DNA from: Streptomyces xanthii
GTDB lineage: Bacteria; Actinomycetota; Actinomycetes; Streptomycetales; Streptomycetaceae
Assembly (NCBI RefSeq): GCF_014621695.1
Contig: NZ_CP061281.1
Span: 62,001 to 126,000 of the forward strand
Length of the DNA: 64,000 nucleotides
Direction: 5' to 3'
Below, piece after piece: positions 9,070 to 18,160 of the stretch. Below the pieces are notes generated by a model. That model worked only from the letters and a program-made list of their open reading frames with translations, ran no database searches and was not told where the DNA came from. Position 1 is the first letter of the stretch, and the number at the start of each line of letters is the position of its first letter. The position numbers and the translations under genes were made by a program.

Positions 9070-9325
9070 GACGGGGCTCCACGACGGCCGCGGTCCCCCA
9101 GTGCGGACCCGCCGGATGGCCCGAAGCGGATTCTGGCGATTCCCCGAGTCAATTCACGAGTGCGGCCGTTCGGTACGCACGGGCAGGTTCGAGGCCCACG
9201 CCGGAAGTCGGACGACAACCGGGCGATAGCGCGGAGACGACAGTACGGCGACGGTCGACGGCAAGGTGGTGGTCAACAAGGAGCCCACCGACCGTGGGCT
9301 CTCCGGAAGACTGGAGCACATCACC

Positions 9326-10009
9326 ATGACCCGCACCACGGCCCGCGCAATTGCCCGCACGACCGTCCTCGCCGCCACAGCCGCGATCCTGAGCCTCTCG
9401 CTCACCGCCTGCAACGGCGACGACAACGCGTCGGACAGCACGCAGGCCAGCCCCACCGCGTCGGCAGACAAGGCGGGCGGCACCGGCACCGGCAAGACGG
9501 ACGGAGGCGCCGACACCAGCACTGGCACCGGCGGGAGCGACCAGGGTGCCGGCACCGGCACTGGCGACAACAGCGGCGGCTTCGCCGACGTCTGCCGCAC
9601 CGACGTGCTCGAGGTCACCGCCGCCGACAACACCACGGACAAGACGGAAGGCGTCGTCACCGTCTCCTTGAAGAACATCGGCGCCGCCGACTGCCGCATG
9701 CGCGGATTCGCGGGCGTCGACCTCAAGACGTCCCTGGGCGACACCGTGTCCGTGGACCGCAACGGCGAGCAGGCCGTGCCGCAGACCCTCGAGGAAGGCG
9801 AGACCGCCGCCTTCAACGTCACGTTCCCGGTCAACAACACCGGCGGCTCCGGTGTGAAGCTGACCGACATGGTGGTGACGCCCCCGAACGAGACCCAGCC
9901 TGTCACCCTGAAGTGGCCGGCGGGCACGCTCCCCGTGACCGACGGTCAGGACGGCGGGAAAATGGAGATCAGCCCGGTGAGCAAGGCCAGCGAATCACCG
10001 GCCGGCTGA
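9326..10009 (+). CDS. secreted lipoprotein with DUF4232 domain
   Basis: A 227-residue lipoprotein. The signal ends in a lipobox LSLTAC, so Cys would be lipidated at the membrane surface. A low-complexity Gly/Thr/Ser/Asp linker (about 48-90) follows, then a DUF4232-type beta-sandwich from CRTDVLEVTAADNTT to the end, with its Cys pair (CRTD and DCRM). The function of DUF4232 is unknown. ATG 9326 begins the signal MTRTTARAIART; the longer reading upstream lacks signal character. Confidence 0.8.
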   Translation: MTRTTARAIARTTVLAATAAILSLSLTACNGDDNASDSTQASPTASADKAGGTGTGKTDGGADTSTGTGGSDQGAGTGTGDNSGGFADVCRTDVLEVTAADNTTDKTEGVVTVSLKNIGAADCRMRGFAGVDLKTSLGDTVSVDRNGEQAVPQTLEEGETAAFNVTFPVNNTGGSGVKLTDMVVTPPNETQPVTLKWPAGTLPVTDGQDGGKMEISPVSKASESPAG

Positions 10010-10161
10010 CCTCGCCACCCGCCCCGCCAACCCCCGCTCAGGAACCACTGCGGGGGACACCACCGTGGTGTCGAACCCGTTGTCGGCGAAGGCGGGCCGG
10101 GGCGATCGTGAGCTGCCAGAGAACCTTCACCGCGATCCAGTCGGTGGGATCCGCACATCGG

Positions 10162-10641
10162 TCAGGCGTAGAAGGGGGCCCACAGCCGGGAGCGGCCGCC
10201 GTCGCACGTGTTCAGGGTGACGTGATGGATCGCCCCTGATCCCGCGACAAGACAGGTCTTCGTTGCGTTGTTGATCAGTTGGTACCCATCCTGGGCACCG
10301 ATGCCGTGCACCTTCCACAAGGCGGCCGGATCGTCGGCCAAGCACTGCCGCATCGTCGGCATTCCGTTGCGGGCGACCAGACACAGCTTGTCGCCGACGT
10401 TCTGCCGGACTTCGGTCACCGTTTCCAGGCCATCGACCATCAGCCAGGTCTGGTACGCGCCACCGTTGCAGCCTGTCGTGTAGGGACCGTAGTCAGACCT
10501 GTAATCGAGGCACTCCCCCAGGCTGTAGGCCACGCTGCGCACCTGCATGTACGCCATCCCCGCAGCCTGTGCGGGCGCTGCACCGAGGCCCCAGCCCAGA
10601 GCAGCGGCCGCCACACCTACCGCGGCAATCTTCTTCAGCAC
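10162..10641 (-). CDS. secreted beta-trefoil (ricin B-like) protein
   Basis: A 159-residue protein with a clean Sec signal (MLKKIAAVGVAAAALGWG, cleavage after AQA at about 26). The mature part has repeated units of the form C-L-(D/V), Gln-x-Trp-like pairs (YQTWLM, ALWKV, SRLWAP) and regularly spaced cysteines (GECLDY, KLCLVA, KTCLVA), typical of a single ricin-type beta-trefoil. These usually bind carbohydrates. The ligand is unknown. It is monocistronic, with no partner gene beside it. Confidence 0.7.
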   Translation of the reverse strand: MLKKIAAVGVAAAALGWGLGAAPAQAAGMAYMQVRSVAYSLGECLDYRSDYGPYTTGCNGGAYQTWLMVDGLETVTEVRQNVGDKLCLVARNGMPTMRQCLADDPAALWKVHGIGAQDGYQLINNATKTCLVAGSGAIHHVTLNTCDGGRSRLWAPFYA

Positions 10642-10873
10642 GCGTCCTCCCCATTCCTTGGCACGACGTCTGCCCGGCGCAGATTAAAGAGGAGAACCAG
10701 CAGGCGCGACAACGGGAAAACGAGCCTGATCTGCCGCCTGTCATCGTTCGAAGTGACCACGCTCACCGGACAGTTGCCAGGCGGGTCGCCCCCCAGCAGC
10801 CCAGCCGGCTGCGCCGCGCGATCTGGACTCATGACAGACCGCGGCACTGCTCACCGACGGCGTCGGCCGTGCC

Positions 10874-11755
10874 TCAGGGCTGGATCTTCTCCAGGTCCTC
10901 CAGGAGGCTCGGACGGGTCGGCTGCCAGCCGAGGGCGGTGCGGGTGTGTGCGCTGCTCGCCGGCTGGTCGGCCGCGAAGATCGGCCCGAGCGCGCCGAAG
11001 CTCTCCTGCGGCACCGACTCCGAGGGGACGCCGAGGCGCCGCCCGATGACCGCGGTGATGTCCCGTACGGCGTCGCCCTCGTCGGCGACGGCGTGCCAGG
11101 CGGTGCCGGCCGGGGCCTTCTCCAGGGCGAGCCGGAACAGCACGGCGGCGTCGAGCGCGTGCACCGCGGGCCAGCGCTGGGTGCCGTCACCGGGGTAGCC
11201 GGCCACGCCCGTAGTGCGGGCGATCTGGGTGAGGAGCCCGGCGAACCCGCCGTCACCCTCGTTGTGCACGGTGCGCGGCAGCCGGATCGCCGTGCTGCGC
11301 ACGCCGCGTGAGGCCAGGCCGAGGGCGCGCTCCACCGAGACGCTGCGCCCGCCGACCGGTCCGTCCGTGGGCAGCGGGTCCTCCTCGACGGCGGGGCGTC
11401 CCTGGGCAAGGGGCGTACCGGACACGGTGACGAGTGGCTTGTCCGTACCCACGAGGGCGTCGCCGAGTGCGCGGAGCGCGGCGCCTTCCTCGGAGACGGC
11501 CTGTGCGAGAGCCTCCGGCGAGCTGAAGTCGTTGCTGAAGGCGAGGTGGACGACGCCGTCCGCCTTCTCCGCCTCGCCGCGCAGCACGTCCAGGTCGGTG
11601 AGCCCGCCGCGGACCACGTCGGCGCCGGCCGCCCGGGCCTTCTCGGCGGAGGCGTCGGAACGGGCCAGGGCGGTGACCGTGTGTTGCGCGGAGAGCAGTT
11701 CGGCGACGACGGCGGAGCCGATCAGGCCCGTGCCGCCGGTGATGAAGACGCGCAT
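10874..11755 (-). CDS. NAD(P)-dependent epimerase/dehydratase-family (extended SDR) protein
   Basis: A 293-residue Rossmann protein with the nucleotide-binding motif GGTGLIG (residues 7-13) at the N-terminus and DVVRGGLTDLD as the second-strand region. It belongs to the atypical extended SDR group that Streptomyces often pair with a divergent TetR gene. Ser/Tyr/Lys catalytic residues are not obvious (SVSVER replaces YxxxK), so the activity may differ from true epimerases. ATG 11755. Divergent from the TetR gene at 11861, with two palindromic operators between. Confidence 0.82.
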   Translation of the reverse strand: MRVFITGGTGLIGSAVVAELLSAQHTVTALARSDASAEKARAAGADVVRGGLTDLDVLRGEAEKADGVVHLAFSNDFSSPEALAQAVSEEGAALRALGDALVGTDKPLVTVSGTPLAQGRPAVEEDPLPTDGPVGGRSVSVERALGLASRGVRSTAIRLPRTVHNEGDGGFAGLLTQIARTTGVAGYPGDGTQRWPAVHALDAAVLFRLALEKAPAGTAWHAVADEGDAVRDITAVIGRRLGVPSESVPQESFGALGPIFAADQPASSAHTRTALGWQPTRPSLLEDLEKIQP

Positions 11756-11782
11756 GGCGGACTCCAAGGTGCGAGGGATCAA

Positions 11783-11845
11783 GTGATGCGACAGGTGTCG
11801 CATCACTCACCACGCTACACCCAGCGATGCGACATGTGTCGCATC
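11783..11845. promoter_or_regulatory. tandem TetR operators between SDR and TetR genes
   Basis: Two copies of one palindrome: GTGATGCGACA-GG-TGTCGCATCAC (11783-11806, perfect 11-bp arms) and GATGCGACA-TG-TGTCGCATC (11826-11845). Their centres are 41 bp apart, about four helical turns, which suits two dimers on one DNA face. The second ends 15 bp before the tetR ATG. Confidence 0.85.
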
Positions 11846-11860
11846 ACTTAGGATGGTCGT

Positions 11861-12442
11861 ATGCCGAGATGGAAGCCGGACGCACGGCAACGCCTGGTCG
11901 TAGCGGCGTTGCGCCTGTTCGCGGAGCAGGGCTACGACAACACGACCGTCGCCGAGATCGCCGAACGCGCGGGCCTCACCCGCAGCACCTTCCACCGGCA
12001 CTTCACCGACAAGCGGGAGATCCTCTCGGCTGGGCAGACGACGCTCAGCCGCCTCCTGGTCGAGGGCATCGCCGACGCCCCCGCGGACTCGACGCCGATG
12101 GGGGCCGTCGCAGCGGGCCTGGAGCGCGCGTCGGGCGAGATGACCTCGTTCAACCGTGAGCTGAGTCCGCTCCTGCACGCCGCAATCGAGGCGAACGAGG
12201 AGCTCCAGGAGCGCAACGCGCTCAAGAGCATCGGCATGGCCGCCGCGATGGTGGGCGCCCTGCGGCAGCGCGGTGTCCCCGAGGCGACCGCCCAAGTCGC
12301 CGCCGAGCTCGGCGTCCTGGCCTTCAAGCTGGGCTTCACCCGCTGGGCCGACCCGGCACGGGACGACGCCCCCGGTGAACTGGCGACGCTGACGCTGTCG
12401 GCGCTCGATGAACTCCTCGCGGCGGCACAGCGCCTCGACTAG
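11861..12442 (+). CDS. TetR-family transcriptional regulator
   Basis: A 193-residue repressor. The helix-turn-helix is clear in the first 50 residues: ALRLFAEQGYDNTTVAEIAERAGLTRSTFHRHFTDKREIL. The rest is an all-helical ligand-binding and dimerisation domain of typical length. ATG 11861. It is divergent from the SDR gene and most likely represses both itself and that gene through the two operators at 11783-11845; ligand unknown. Confidence 0.9.
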   Translation: MPRWKPDARQRLVVAALRLFAEQGYDNTTVAEIAERAGLTRSTFHRHFTDKREILSAGQTTLSRLLVEGIADAPADSTPMGAVAAGLERASGEMTSFNRELSPLLHAAIEANEELQERNALKSIGMAAAMVGALRQRGVPEATAQVAAELGVLAFKLGFTRWADPARDDAPGELATLTLSALDELLAAAQRLD

Positions 12443-12765
12443 CCCCTTCGTCGGATCATCCAGCCATAGGTGGACTCGGGCGCCGACGGTCCCTGGTCGT
12501 TGCAACAGGTCCTCGAGGTCTGCTCGGCCAGGCTGTCGGTGTCCACCCTGGCGACGTAGACCTCCTGTCCGGGGTCGTGGACCCAGACCTCGTTATGCAG
12601 CCCGCAGCAGCAGGCTGTGTCGCGTCCTTGGCTGGGCGGGCGAGTGGTGGACCTTCTGCGGTCGAGGACGTGTAGCGGTGGCCGCTCTTGAGGTGGCTGG
12701 CGACCAGGCCGCGGACGGAGGCGGACGCGTCGAGCCCCTCGCGCACGCGATCTCGGCCGTCACCC
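12439..12765 (-). pseudogene. frameshifted remnant of an ArsI/CadI-like glyoxalase
   Basis: Two minus-strand frames carry pieces resembling ArsI/CadI (VOC-fold) proteins. About 12651-12765 gives DASASVRGLVASHLKS, like the helix preceding the active site. About 12439-12645, in another frame, gives DTACC, then HNEVWVHDPGQEVYVARVD and a terminal TCC, like the ArsI core motif and Cys-rich tail. No single frame spans both, and the N-terminal half is missing. Intact ArsI cleaves the C-As bond of organoarsenicals. The assignment rests on short motifs, so it is tentative. The remaining 12766-13069 holds no gene I can support. Confidence 0.4.
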
Positions 12766-13069
12766 ACGGCCGGTTGCGCAATGCGACCAGAACAGCAGTC
12801 CGGCGCGTACGTCCCACGCCCATCCCGCGTACGGGCCGGACGGCGCGTGGAGCGCGAACATCGGCAGCATCACCAGCGACAGCCACCAGGCCGGCACCGG
12901 CCACCGCAGCCCCGCCACGAGCAGCCTCGTCGGTGGCCTCCTAGGGAGCACCAAGGGCGATACGGGCGAGGACCCGTCGGGACCATGCCTGGAGAGTCCG
13001 CCTCGTCGGAGCGGGAAGGGGGCGGCCGGCTGTTGGCCTGCGGTCTCGTGCTCGCCCGGAGGCGCTTGG

Positions 13070-13921
13070 TCAGGCGTCCAGGCGGCGCGCGGCGAGCCAG
13101 GTGACGATCTCGGGGTCGTGATGGTCGAAGAAGAGGGAGCTGCCTGTGTCGAGGGTGGCGATCCGGTCCATCTACTCATCGGTGAGCCGGAAGTCGAAGA
13201 TGTCGAAGTTCTCGGCCATGCGCTCAGCGCGCACGGACTTGGGAATGGCGACGACGCCTCGCTGGGTCAGCCAGCGCAGGACGACCTGGGCGACGGACTT
13301 GCCGTGCTCTTTGCCGATGTCGGCGAGGAGCGGGTCGGTGAACAGGTTGTTCCTGCCTTCGGCGAAGCCGCCCCAGGACTGGATCTGCACGCCGTGCTCG
13401 CGCATGAGGGTCTGGTAGTCGGCGCGCTGGAAGAAGGGGTGGGTCTCGATCTGGTTGACGGCCGGGGTGATCTCGTTGTTGACGATCAGGTCGAGCAGGC
13501 GGTCGGGGTAGAAATTGGCGACACCGATCGCCTTGGCCGCGCCCTCACGGTTCAGGGCTTCCATGGCGCGCCACTGACCGTAGACGTCGCCGTAGGGCTG
13601 GTGCATGAGGTAGAGGTCGAGGTGGTCCAGGCCCAGCTTGGTCAGGGACGTCTCGAAGGCGCGGCGGGCGTGGTCCTGGGCGGGCGCGTCCTGGATCCAC
13701 AGCTTGGTGGTGACGAACAGGTCCTCGCGCGGGATGCCGCTGGCCTTGATGGCGCGGCCGACGGCTTCTTCGTTGCCGTAGGCCGCGGCCGTGTCCAGCA
13801 GGCGGTAGCCGGCGACCAGGGCCTCGGAAACGGCGCGTTCGGTGTCCTCCGCGGGAATCTGGTAGACGCCGAAGCCGAGCAGGGGCATCTCGACGCCGTT
13901 GTTCAAGGTCACGTACTGCAT
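13070..13921 (-). pseudogene. aldo-keto reductase with in-frame amber stop near the C-terminus
   Basis: An AKR (2,5-diketogluconate-reductase-like) whose reading frame stops at TAG 13172-13174 after 249 residues, yet continues in frame for 33 family-like residues ([19 protein letters not shown] to WLAARRLDA) before a TGA at 13070-13072. The visible 249 residues hold the AKR core: [11 protein letters not shown] with the catalytic Tyr, TTKLW with Lys, and LYLMHQPYG with His. The lost tail normally closes over the active site. It is the last gene of an operon with the ADH at 14040 and AKR at 15115. ATG 13921 has GAAGGAAG upstream. A truncated but active protein, readthrough or a sequencing error are alternatives. 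Confidence 0.75.
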
Positions 13922-14039
13922 GAGGGTCTTCCTTCGGAATGTTCGGGGTTGATCGGTGAGCGGGAGTGGCGGGTGCGAGGGACCGCTTCTACCCGCAGTG
14001 GGAGCAAGCCAGGTTCCGGTGGACGTGCCGCAGACGTGG

Positions 14040-15068
14040 TCACGGGCGGATGAGGGCCTTGAGGACCTGACGGTCGGCCATGGCCCGGTAGGCATCCGGT
14101 GTCTGATCGAGGGGGAAGGTCTGGTCGAAGACCCGGCCGGGAGCGATGGTGCCGTCCAGGACGTCGGGCAGCAGCTGCTCGATGTAGGCGCGGGCGGGGC
14201 TGGCGCCGCCGGTCAGGGTGATGTTGCGCATGAAGACGGCCGGGCCGATCGGGCCCTGCTCGTACTGGGGGGCGCCGAGGCGGCTGATGGTGCCGCCGTC
14301 CCGGATCGCGCCGAGTGCGGTGTCGAGTGCCGGGCGGGTGCCGACGGCTTCGATCACCTTGTCGACGCCGCCGGTCAGCTCTCGGATCCGGGCGATGCCT
14401 TCCTCGCCGCGTGCGGCGACCACGTCGGTGGCGCCGAAGTGCCGGCCCAGTGTGGTGCGCGATTCGTGACGGCCGGCAAGCACGATCCGCTCGGCACCCA
14501 GTCGTTTGGCGGCGATCACGGCACAGAGCCCGACCGCGCCGTCTCCGACCACGAGCACCGCATCGCCGCGGCCGACGCCGGCGGTGACGGCACCGTGGTG
14601 GCCGGTGGTCATCACGTCGGAGAGGGTGAGCAGCGACGGCAACAGCGCCGAGTCGGCGGCCACCGGCAGCTTCACCAGCGTGCCGTCCGCGTAGGGGACG
14701 CGGACGGCTTCGCCCTGCCCGCCGTCCACATGGTCGAAGCCGTACCGGCCGCCGTTGCGGCAGGAGATCTGCAGCCCCTTGGCACAGTAGTCGCAGGTGT
14801 TGTCGCTGTACGTGAACGGGGCGACGACCAGGTCACCGGTCTTCAGGCCGGTCACATCCGTGCCCGTCTCCTCGACGACGCCCAGGAACTCATGGCCCAT
14901 GGGGCGGCCGGTATCGGTAGCGGGCATGGAGCCGTAGGGCCACAGGTCGCTGCCGCACACACAGGCGGCGAGCGTGCGCACCACGGCGTCGGTCGAGTCG
15001 ACGATCTTCGGGTCGGCCCGGTCCTCGACGCGGACGTCGCCGGCTCCGTACATCACTGCTGCGCGCAT
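14040..15068 (-). CDS. zinc-dependent alcohol dehydrogenase (MDR family)
   Basis: A 342-residue medium-chain dehydrogenase. Catalytic-zinc ligands are visible: Cys in ACVCGSD (about 38) and MGHEFLG (about 58-64). A structural-zinc loop [13 protein letters not shown] follows, but one of the usual four cysteines is replaced by Gly. The Rossmann motif [10 protein letters not shown] is near 170. It oxidises an alcohol or reduces an aldehyde with NAD(P); substrate unknown. ATG 15068. It lies between two AKR genes on the same strand (46-bp and 118-bp gaps), suggesting one carbonyl-detoxifying operon. Confidence 0.88.
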   Translation of the reverse strand: MRAAVMYGAGDVRVEDRADPKIVDSTDAVVRTLAACVCGSDLWPYGSMPATDTGRPMGHEFLGVVEETGTDVTGLKTGDLVVAPFTYSDNTCDYCAKGLQISCRNGGRYGFDHVDGGQGEAVRVPYADGTLVKLPVAADSALLPSLLTLSDVMTTGHHGAVTAGVGRGDAVLVVGDGAVGLCAVIAAKRLGAERIVLAGRHESRTTLGRHFGATDVVAARGEEGIARIRELTGGVDKVIEAVGTRPALDTALGAIRDGGTISRLGAPQYEQGPIGPAVFMRNITLTGGASPARAYIEQLLPDVLDGTIAPGRVFDQTFPLDQTPDAYRAMADRQVLKALIRP

Positions 15069-15114
15069 GGCGGGTATTGCTCCAAACGGGGGTTGCTGGT
15101 TCGGGACGGCGGGG

Positions 15115-16092
15115 TCAGCGTTCGAGCAGGCGGGCCTGGGCTTCGGTGTGGGTGGCGCCGGCTGCGGGCGGCAGGCCGGAAAGCCTCGCGAGCTGCTCGG
15201 CGGTCAGCGTGACGGTGTCGGCGGCGGTGTTCTCCTCGACGCGGCTGACGCGCTTGGTGCCGGGGATCGGAGCGATGTCCTCGCCCTGAGCGAGCAGCCA
15301 GGCGAGCGCCACCTGACCGGGCGTGGCACCGGCCTCCTCGGCCAGGGCCTGGACCTCGTCGGCGAGCGCAAGGTTGCGCCGGAAGTTCTCGCCGGTGAAA
15401 CGGGGGTTGTCACGCCGGAAGTCGTCCGCGTCGAACTGGTCGGTGGAGCGCACCGTGCCGGTCAGGAAGCCGCGGCCCAGCGGTGAGAACGGCACCAGGC
15501 CGATGTTCAGCTCCCGCAGGGCGGGCAGCACCCGCTCCTCGACACCACGCGTGAACAGCGAGTATTCGGACTGGACCGCGGTGACCGGTTGGACGGCGTG
15601 GGCGCGGCGGATCGTGTCCGGACCCGCCTCGGAGAGCCCGAAGGCCCGCACCTTGCCCTCGGCGATCAGCTCGCCCACGGCGCCGGCGGTCTCCTCGATC
15701 GGCGTGTCCGGGTCGACGCGGTGCTGGTAGTAGAGGTCGATGTGATCGGTGCCCAGCCGCTTCAGGGAGCCTTCGACGGCGGTGCGGATGTTGGCGGGAC
15801 CGGAGTCGAGGTTCCACGCGCCGTCTCCGCCGTGCGAGACCAGGCCGAACTTGGTGGCGAGCACCACCTGGTCCCGCCGCCCCTTCAGCGCCTTCCCGAG
15901 CAGCTCCTCGTTGACGTAGGGGCCGTAGATCTCGGCGGTGTCGATGAGGGTGACGCCCAGGTCCAGCGCCCGGTGCACGGTCCTGATCGACTCCGCGTCG
16001 TCGGAACCGGCGCCGGTGTAGCCGTGGGACATGCCCATGGCGCCCAGCCCGATCCGGGAAACCTCCAGGTCACGCAGCTTGATGTAGCGCAT
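15115..16092 (-). CDS. aldo-keto reductase (AKR13-like)
   Basis: A 325-residue reductase of the YajO/AKR13 type. Its opening [19 protein letters not shown], catalytic Asp/Tyr in [18 protein letters not shown] (about 50-67), Lys in ATKFG (about 82) and His in [15 protein letters not shown] (about 117-131) follow family order. It reduces aldehydes or ketones with NADPH; substrate not predictable. ATG 16092 begins MRYIKLRDL. First gene of the minus-strand block with the ADH and the broken AKR, and divergent from the MmyB-type regulator at 16322, which probably controls it. Confidence 0.88.
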   Translation of the reverse strand: MRYIKLRDLEVSRIGLGAMGMSHGYTGAGSDDAESIRTVHRALDLGVTLIDTAEIYGPYVNEELLGKALKGRRDQVVLATKFGLVSHGGDGAWNLDSGPANIRTAVEGSLKRLGTDHIDLYYQHRVDPDTPIEETAGAVGELIAEGKVRAFGLSEAGPDTIRRAHAVQPVTAVQSEYSLFTRGVEERVLPALRELNIGLVPFSPLGRGFLTGTVRSTDQFDADDFRRDNPRFTGENFRRNLALADEVQALAEEAGATPGQVALAWLLAQGEDIAPIPGTKRVSRVEENTAADTVTLTAEQLARLSGLPPAAGATHTEAQARLLER

Positions 16093-16141
16093 CTCGCCTT
16101 CTCCGGTCGATCGTGTCGCCCGCCCCCCCCTCACTCTTGCC

Positions 16142-16179
16142 GCTCCTGCCCGGCCCGGCAGGTCGTGCCGGGCAGGAGC
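16142..16179. repeat. 13-bp inverted repeat between divergent AKR and regulator genes
   Basis: GCTCCTGCCCGGC (16142-16154) pairs perfectly with 16167-16179 around a 12-nt loop that itself contains CGGCA...TGCCG. Both flanking genes point away, so this is unlikely to be a terminator. An operator or a 5'-leader hairpin fits better. Confidence 0.55.
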
Positions 16180-16321
16180 TGCGCGGTGGCGAGGGAGCCG
16201 ACGTCTTCGGCCTTCACTTTCACCCCGATCCCGCCGCTGTGGCAGGGCGGGCTGTTCAGGGGTAATGACAGGGCCCCTCTACCCTCTGCGTGGCGGGCGC
16301 CGGGCGGGTGAGACTGGAGTC

Positions 16322-17236
16322 ATGGCATCGACGAGCGCGCACAGCGAAGGCGCCGAGCTGGGCCGCTACCTTCGCGCCCGCCGCACCCAGACCAGCCCCG
16401 AACACGTCGGCCTCACCGTCGGCGCCGGCATCCGCCGCACGCCCGGCCTGCGCCGTGAGGAGCTGGCCACCCTCGCCGGCATCAGCATCGACTACTACGT
16501 CCGCCTGGAGCGCGGCAGGGAGACCCGGCCCAGTCCGGCCGTCCTCGACTCGCTCGCTCGCGCCCTGCGCATGGACGACCAGGAACACCAGCACCTGCGT
16601 GAGCTCGCCGCCCGCGCGGCCCGGTACGTCTCCGAACCCCCGCCGGCGCCCAGCCGCACCGTGCGCCCCCACCTCAAGCTGCTGCTCGAGTCCCTGCGCC
16701 CGAACCCCGCGTACGTCATCAGCCGCAGCATGGACATGCTCGCCTGGAACCCCGGCGGCCTCGCTCTGTACGCGGGCCTGGACGACTGGCCCGCCAAGCA
16801 CCGCAACCTGGCCCGCTACTTCTTCCTCCACCCCGCCGCGCGTGACCTCTTCCCCGACTGGGAGCGCCAGATCACCGCGTGTGTCGCCCGGCTCCGCGCC
16901 ATCGCGGGCACCGCGCCCGACGCCCCCGACCTCACCAACCTCGTGGGCGAACTCCTGCTCAAGAGCCCCGACTTCGCGGGCCTGTGGGAACGCTACGAGG
17001 TCGCCGGCCGCAAGCCCGCCCACAAGACGTTCCACCACCCGCTGGTCGGCACGATCACCCTCACTTCGCAGTCCCTGCACGTCGAAGGCACCCCCGGCCA
17101 GCGCATCGGCGTCTACACGGCCGAGCCCGGCACCCCCGACCACGACGCCCTGCTCCTGCTGGACATGTCCGGCCCGCAACAGACCCGTTCTTCGCCGGCC
17201 ACGGAAGGCACCAGGCCACATCCCCGCAGCAACTGA
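16322..17236 (+). CDS. MmyB-type XRE-family transcriptional regulator
   Basis: A 304-residue regulator: an XRE helix-turn-helix at about 12-75 (ELGRYLRARRTQTSPE, RRTPGLRREELATLAGISIDYYVRLERG) and an MmyB-like ligand-binding domain from about 95 (LLLESLRPNPAYVISRSMDMLAWNP to RYEVAGRKPAHKTFHHPLVG). This class in Streptomyces typically sits beside and controls reductases or dehydrogenases; the domain is thought to bind fatty-acid-like ligands. ATG 16322 is chosen over an upstream extension lacking family similarity. Divergent from the AKR at 15115. Confidence 0.88.
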   Translation: MASTSAHSEGAELGRYLRARRTQTSPEHVGLTVGAGIRRTPGLRREELATLAGISIDYYVRLERGRETRPSPAVLDSLARALRMDDQEHQHLRELAARAARYVSEPPPAPSRTVRPHLKLLLESLRPNPAYVISRSMDMLAWNPGGLALYAGLDDWPAKHRNLARYFFLHPAARDLFPDWERQITACVARLRAIAGTAPDAPDLTNLVGELLLKSPDFAGLWERYEVAGRKPAHKTFHHPLVGTITLTSQSLHVEGTPGQRIGVYTAEPGTPDHDALLLLDMSGPQQTRSSPATEGTRPHPRSN

Positions 17237-17302
17237 TCGGACGATGACGTGCCGGAGGGCGGTCGATGGATCAGACCCTCGTGGGGTGGCGCTCGTCCGG
17301 AG

Positions 17303-18160
17303 TCACTTCCCGCTGTAGACGGGGAAGGCGCTGTGCTCGCCGTAGTCCACGTCGCGCAGGCCCCGCAGAGCGTCCATGTCGTCACCGGAGATCTCGAAGT
17401 CGACCTCGGCGTTGGAGCGCATGTGGTCAGGGTTCGACGTCTTGGGCAACGACACGGTGCCCAGTTGCAGGGTGTAGCGGATGCACAACTGCGGGACGGA
17501 CATCCCGTACTTCTCCGCCATCGCCCGGACCTCGGCGTTGTCCAGGATCGCTCCGTGCGCGATCGGCGAGTAGGCCTCGACGAGGATCTCCTTGCTCTCG
17601 CAGTAGTCCAGGAGCTCCGAGGGAGTGTTTCCGGCGTGGACGAGCAGTTGGTTGACGTGTGGCACGACGGTCGCGTCCTGCAGGAGGTTGTCCAGGTCCC
17701 GCTGCTGGAAGTTGGACACGCCGATGGCGCGGATCTTGCCGGCCCGGTGCGCTTCTTCGAGCGCGCGCCAGGCTTCGCGGTTGCCCTTGGCGTAGTCCCC
17801 GCCGCGGAAGTCGTCCCAGGGCTGCGGGCTGTGGATGAGCATCAGGTCGATGTACTCGGTCCCGAGCTTGTCCAGTGACCCGTCGATCGAGGCGACGGCC
17901 TGGTCGTACTCCTTGATCTCGGCGGCGAGTTTGGTCGAGACGAACAGCTCGTCGCGGGGCACGCCGGCGGTGCGCGCGCCCTCGCCGACACCGCGCTCGT
18001 TGCCGTAGGCCTGGGCGGTGTCGATGTTGCGGTAGCCGATCTCCACGGCGGCGCGGACCGCCTCGGCCGCCTTGTCGTCGTCGATGAACCAGGTGCCGAG
18101 CCCCAGCTTGGGGATCTCGACACCGTGGGGCAGCGTGTAGGTCTCGTTCAGGATGGTCAT
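17303..18160 (-). CDS. aldo-keto reductase (AKR5-like)
   Basis: A 285-residue AKR opening LPHGVEIPKLGLGTWF, with NIDTAQAYGNERGVG (catalytic Asp and Tyr, about 47-61), STKL (Lys) and LMLIHSPQPWD (His). It resembles 2,5-diketogluconate-reductase-type enzymes using NADPH. Its ATG (18158-18160) overlaps the stop of the upstream cupin gene by four bases, so the two are translationally coupled. Together with the divergent CMD-family gene this looks like a small stress-response unit. Confidence 0.88.
   Translation of the reverse strand: MTILNETYTLPHGVEIPKLGLGTWFIDDDKAAEAVRAAVEIGYRNIDTAQAYGNERGVGEGARTAGVPRDELFVSTKLAAEIKEYDQAVASIDGSLDKLGTEYIDLMLIHSPQPWDDFRGGDYAKGNREAWRALEEAHRAGKIRAIGVSNFQQRDLDNLLQDATVVPHVNQLLVHAGNTPSELLDYCESKEILVEAYSPIAHGAILDNAEVRAMAEKYGMSVPQLCIRYTLQLGTVSLPKTSNPDHMRSNAEVDFEISGDDMDALRGLRDVDYGEHSAFPVYSGK

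Noticed and set aside
12760..13179. minus-strand frame with a hydrophobic stretch
   Set aside because: Arg/Pro/Ser-rich first half overlaps the AKR tail; only about 45 residues look membrane-like, too little for a gene call.
13956..15212. 418-codon plus-strand frame
   Set aside because: Antisense of the zinc alcohol dehydrogenase; the real gene has complete motifs on the minus strand.
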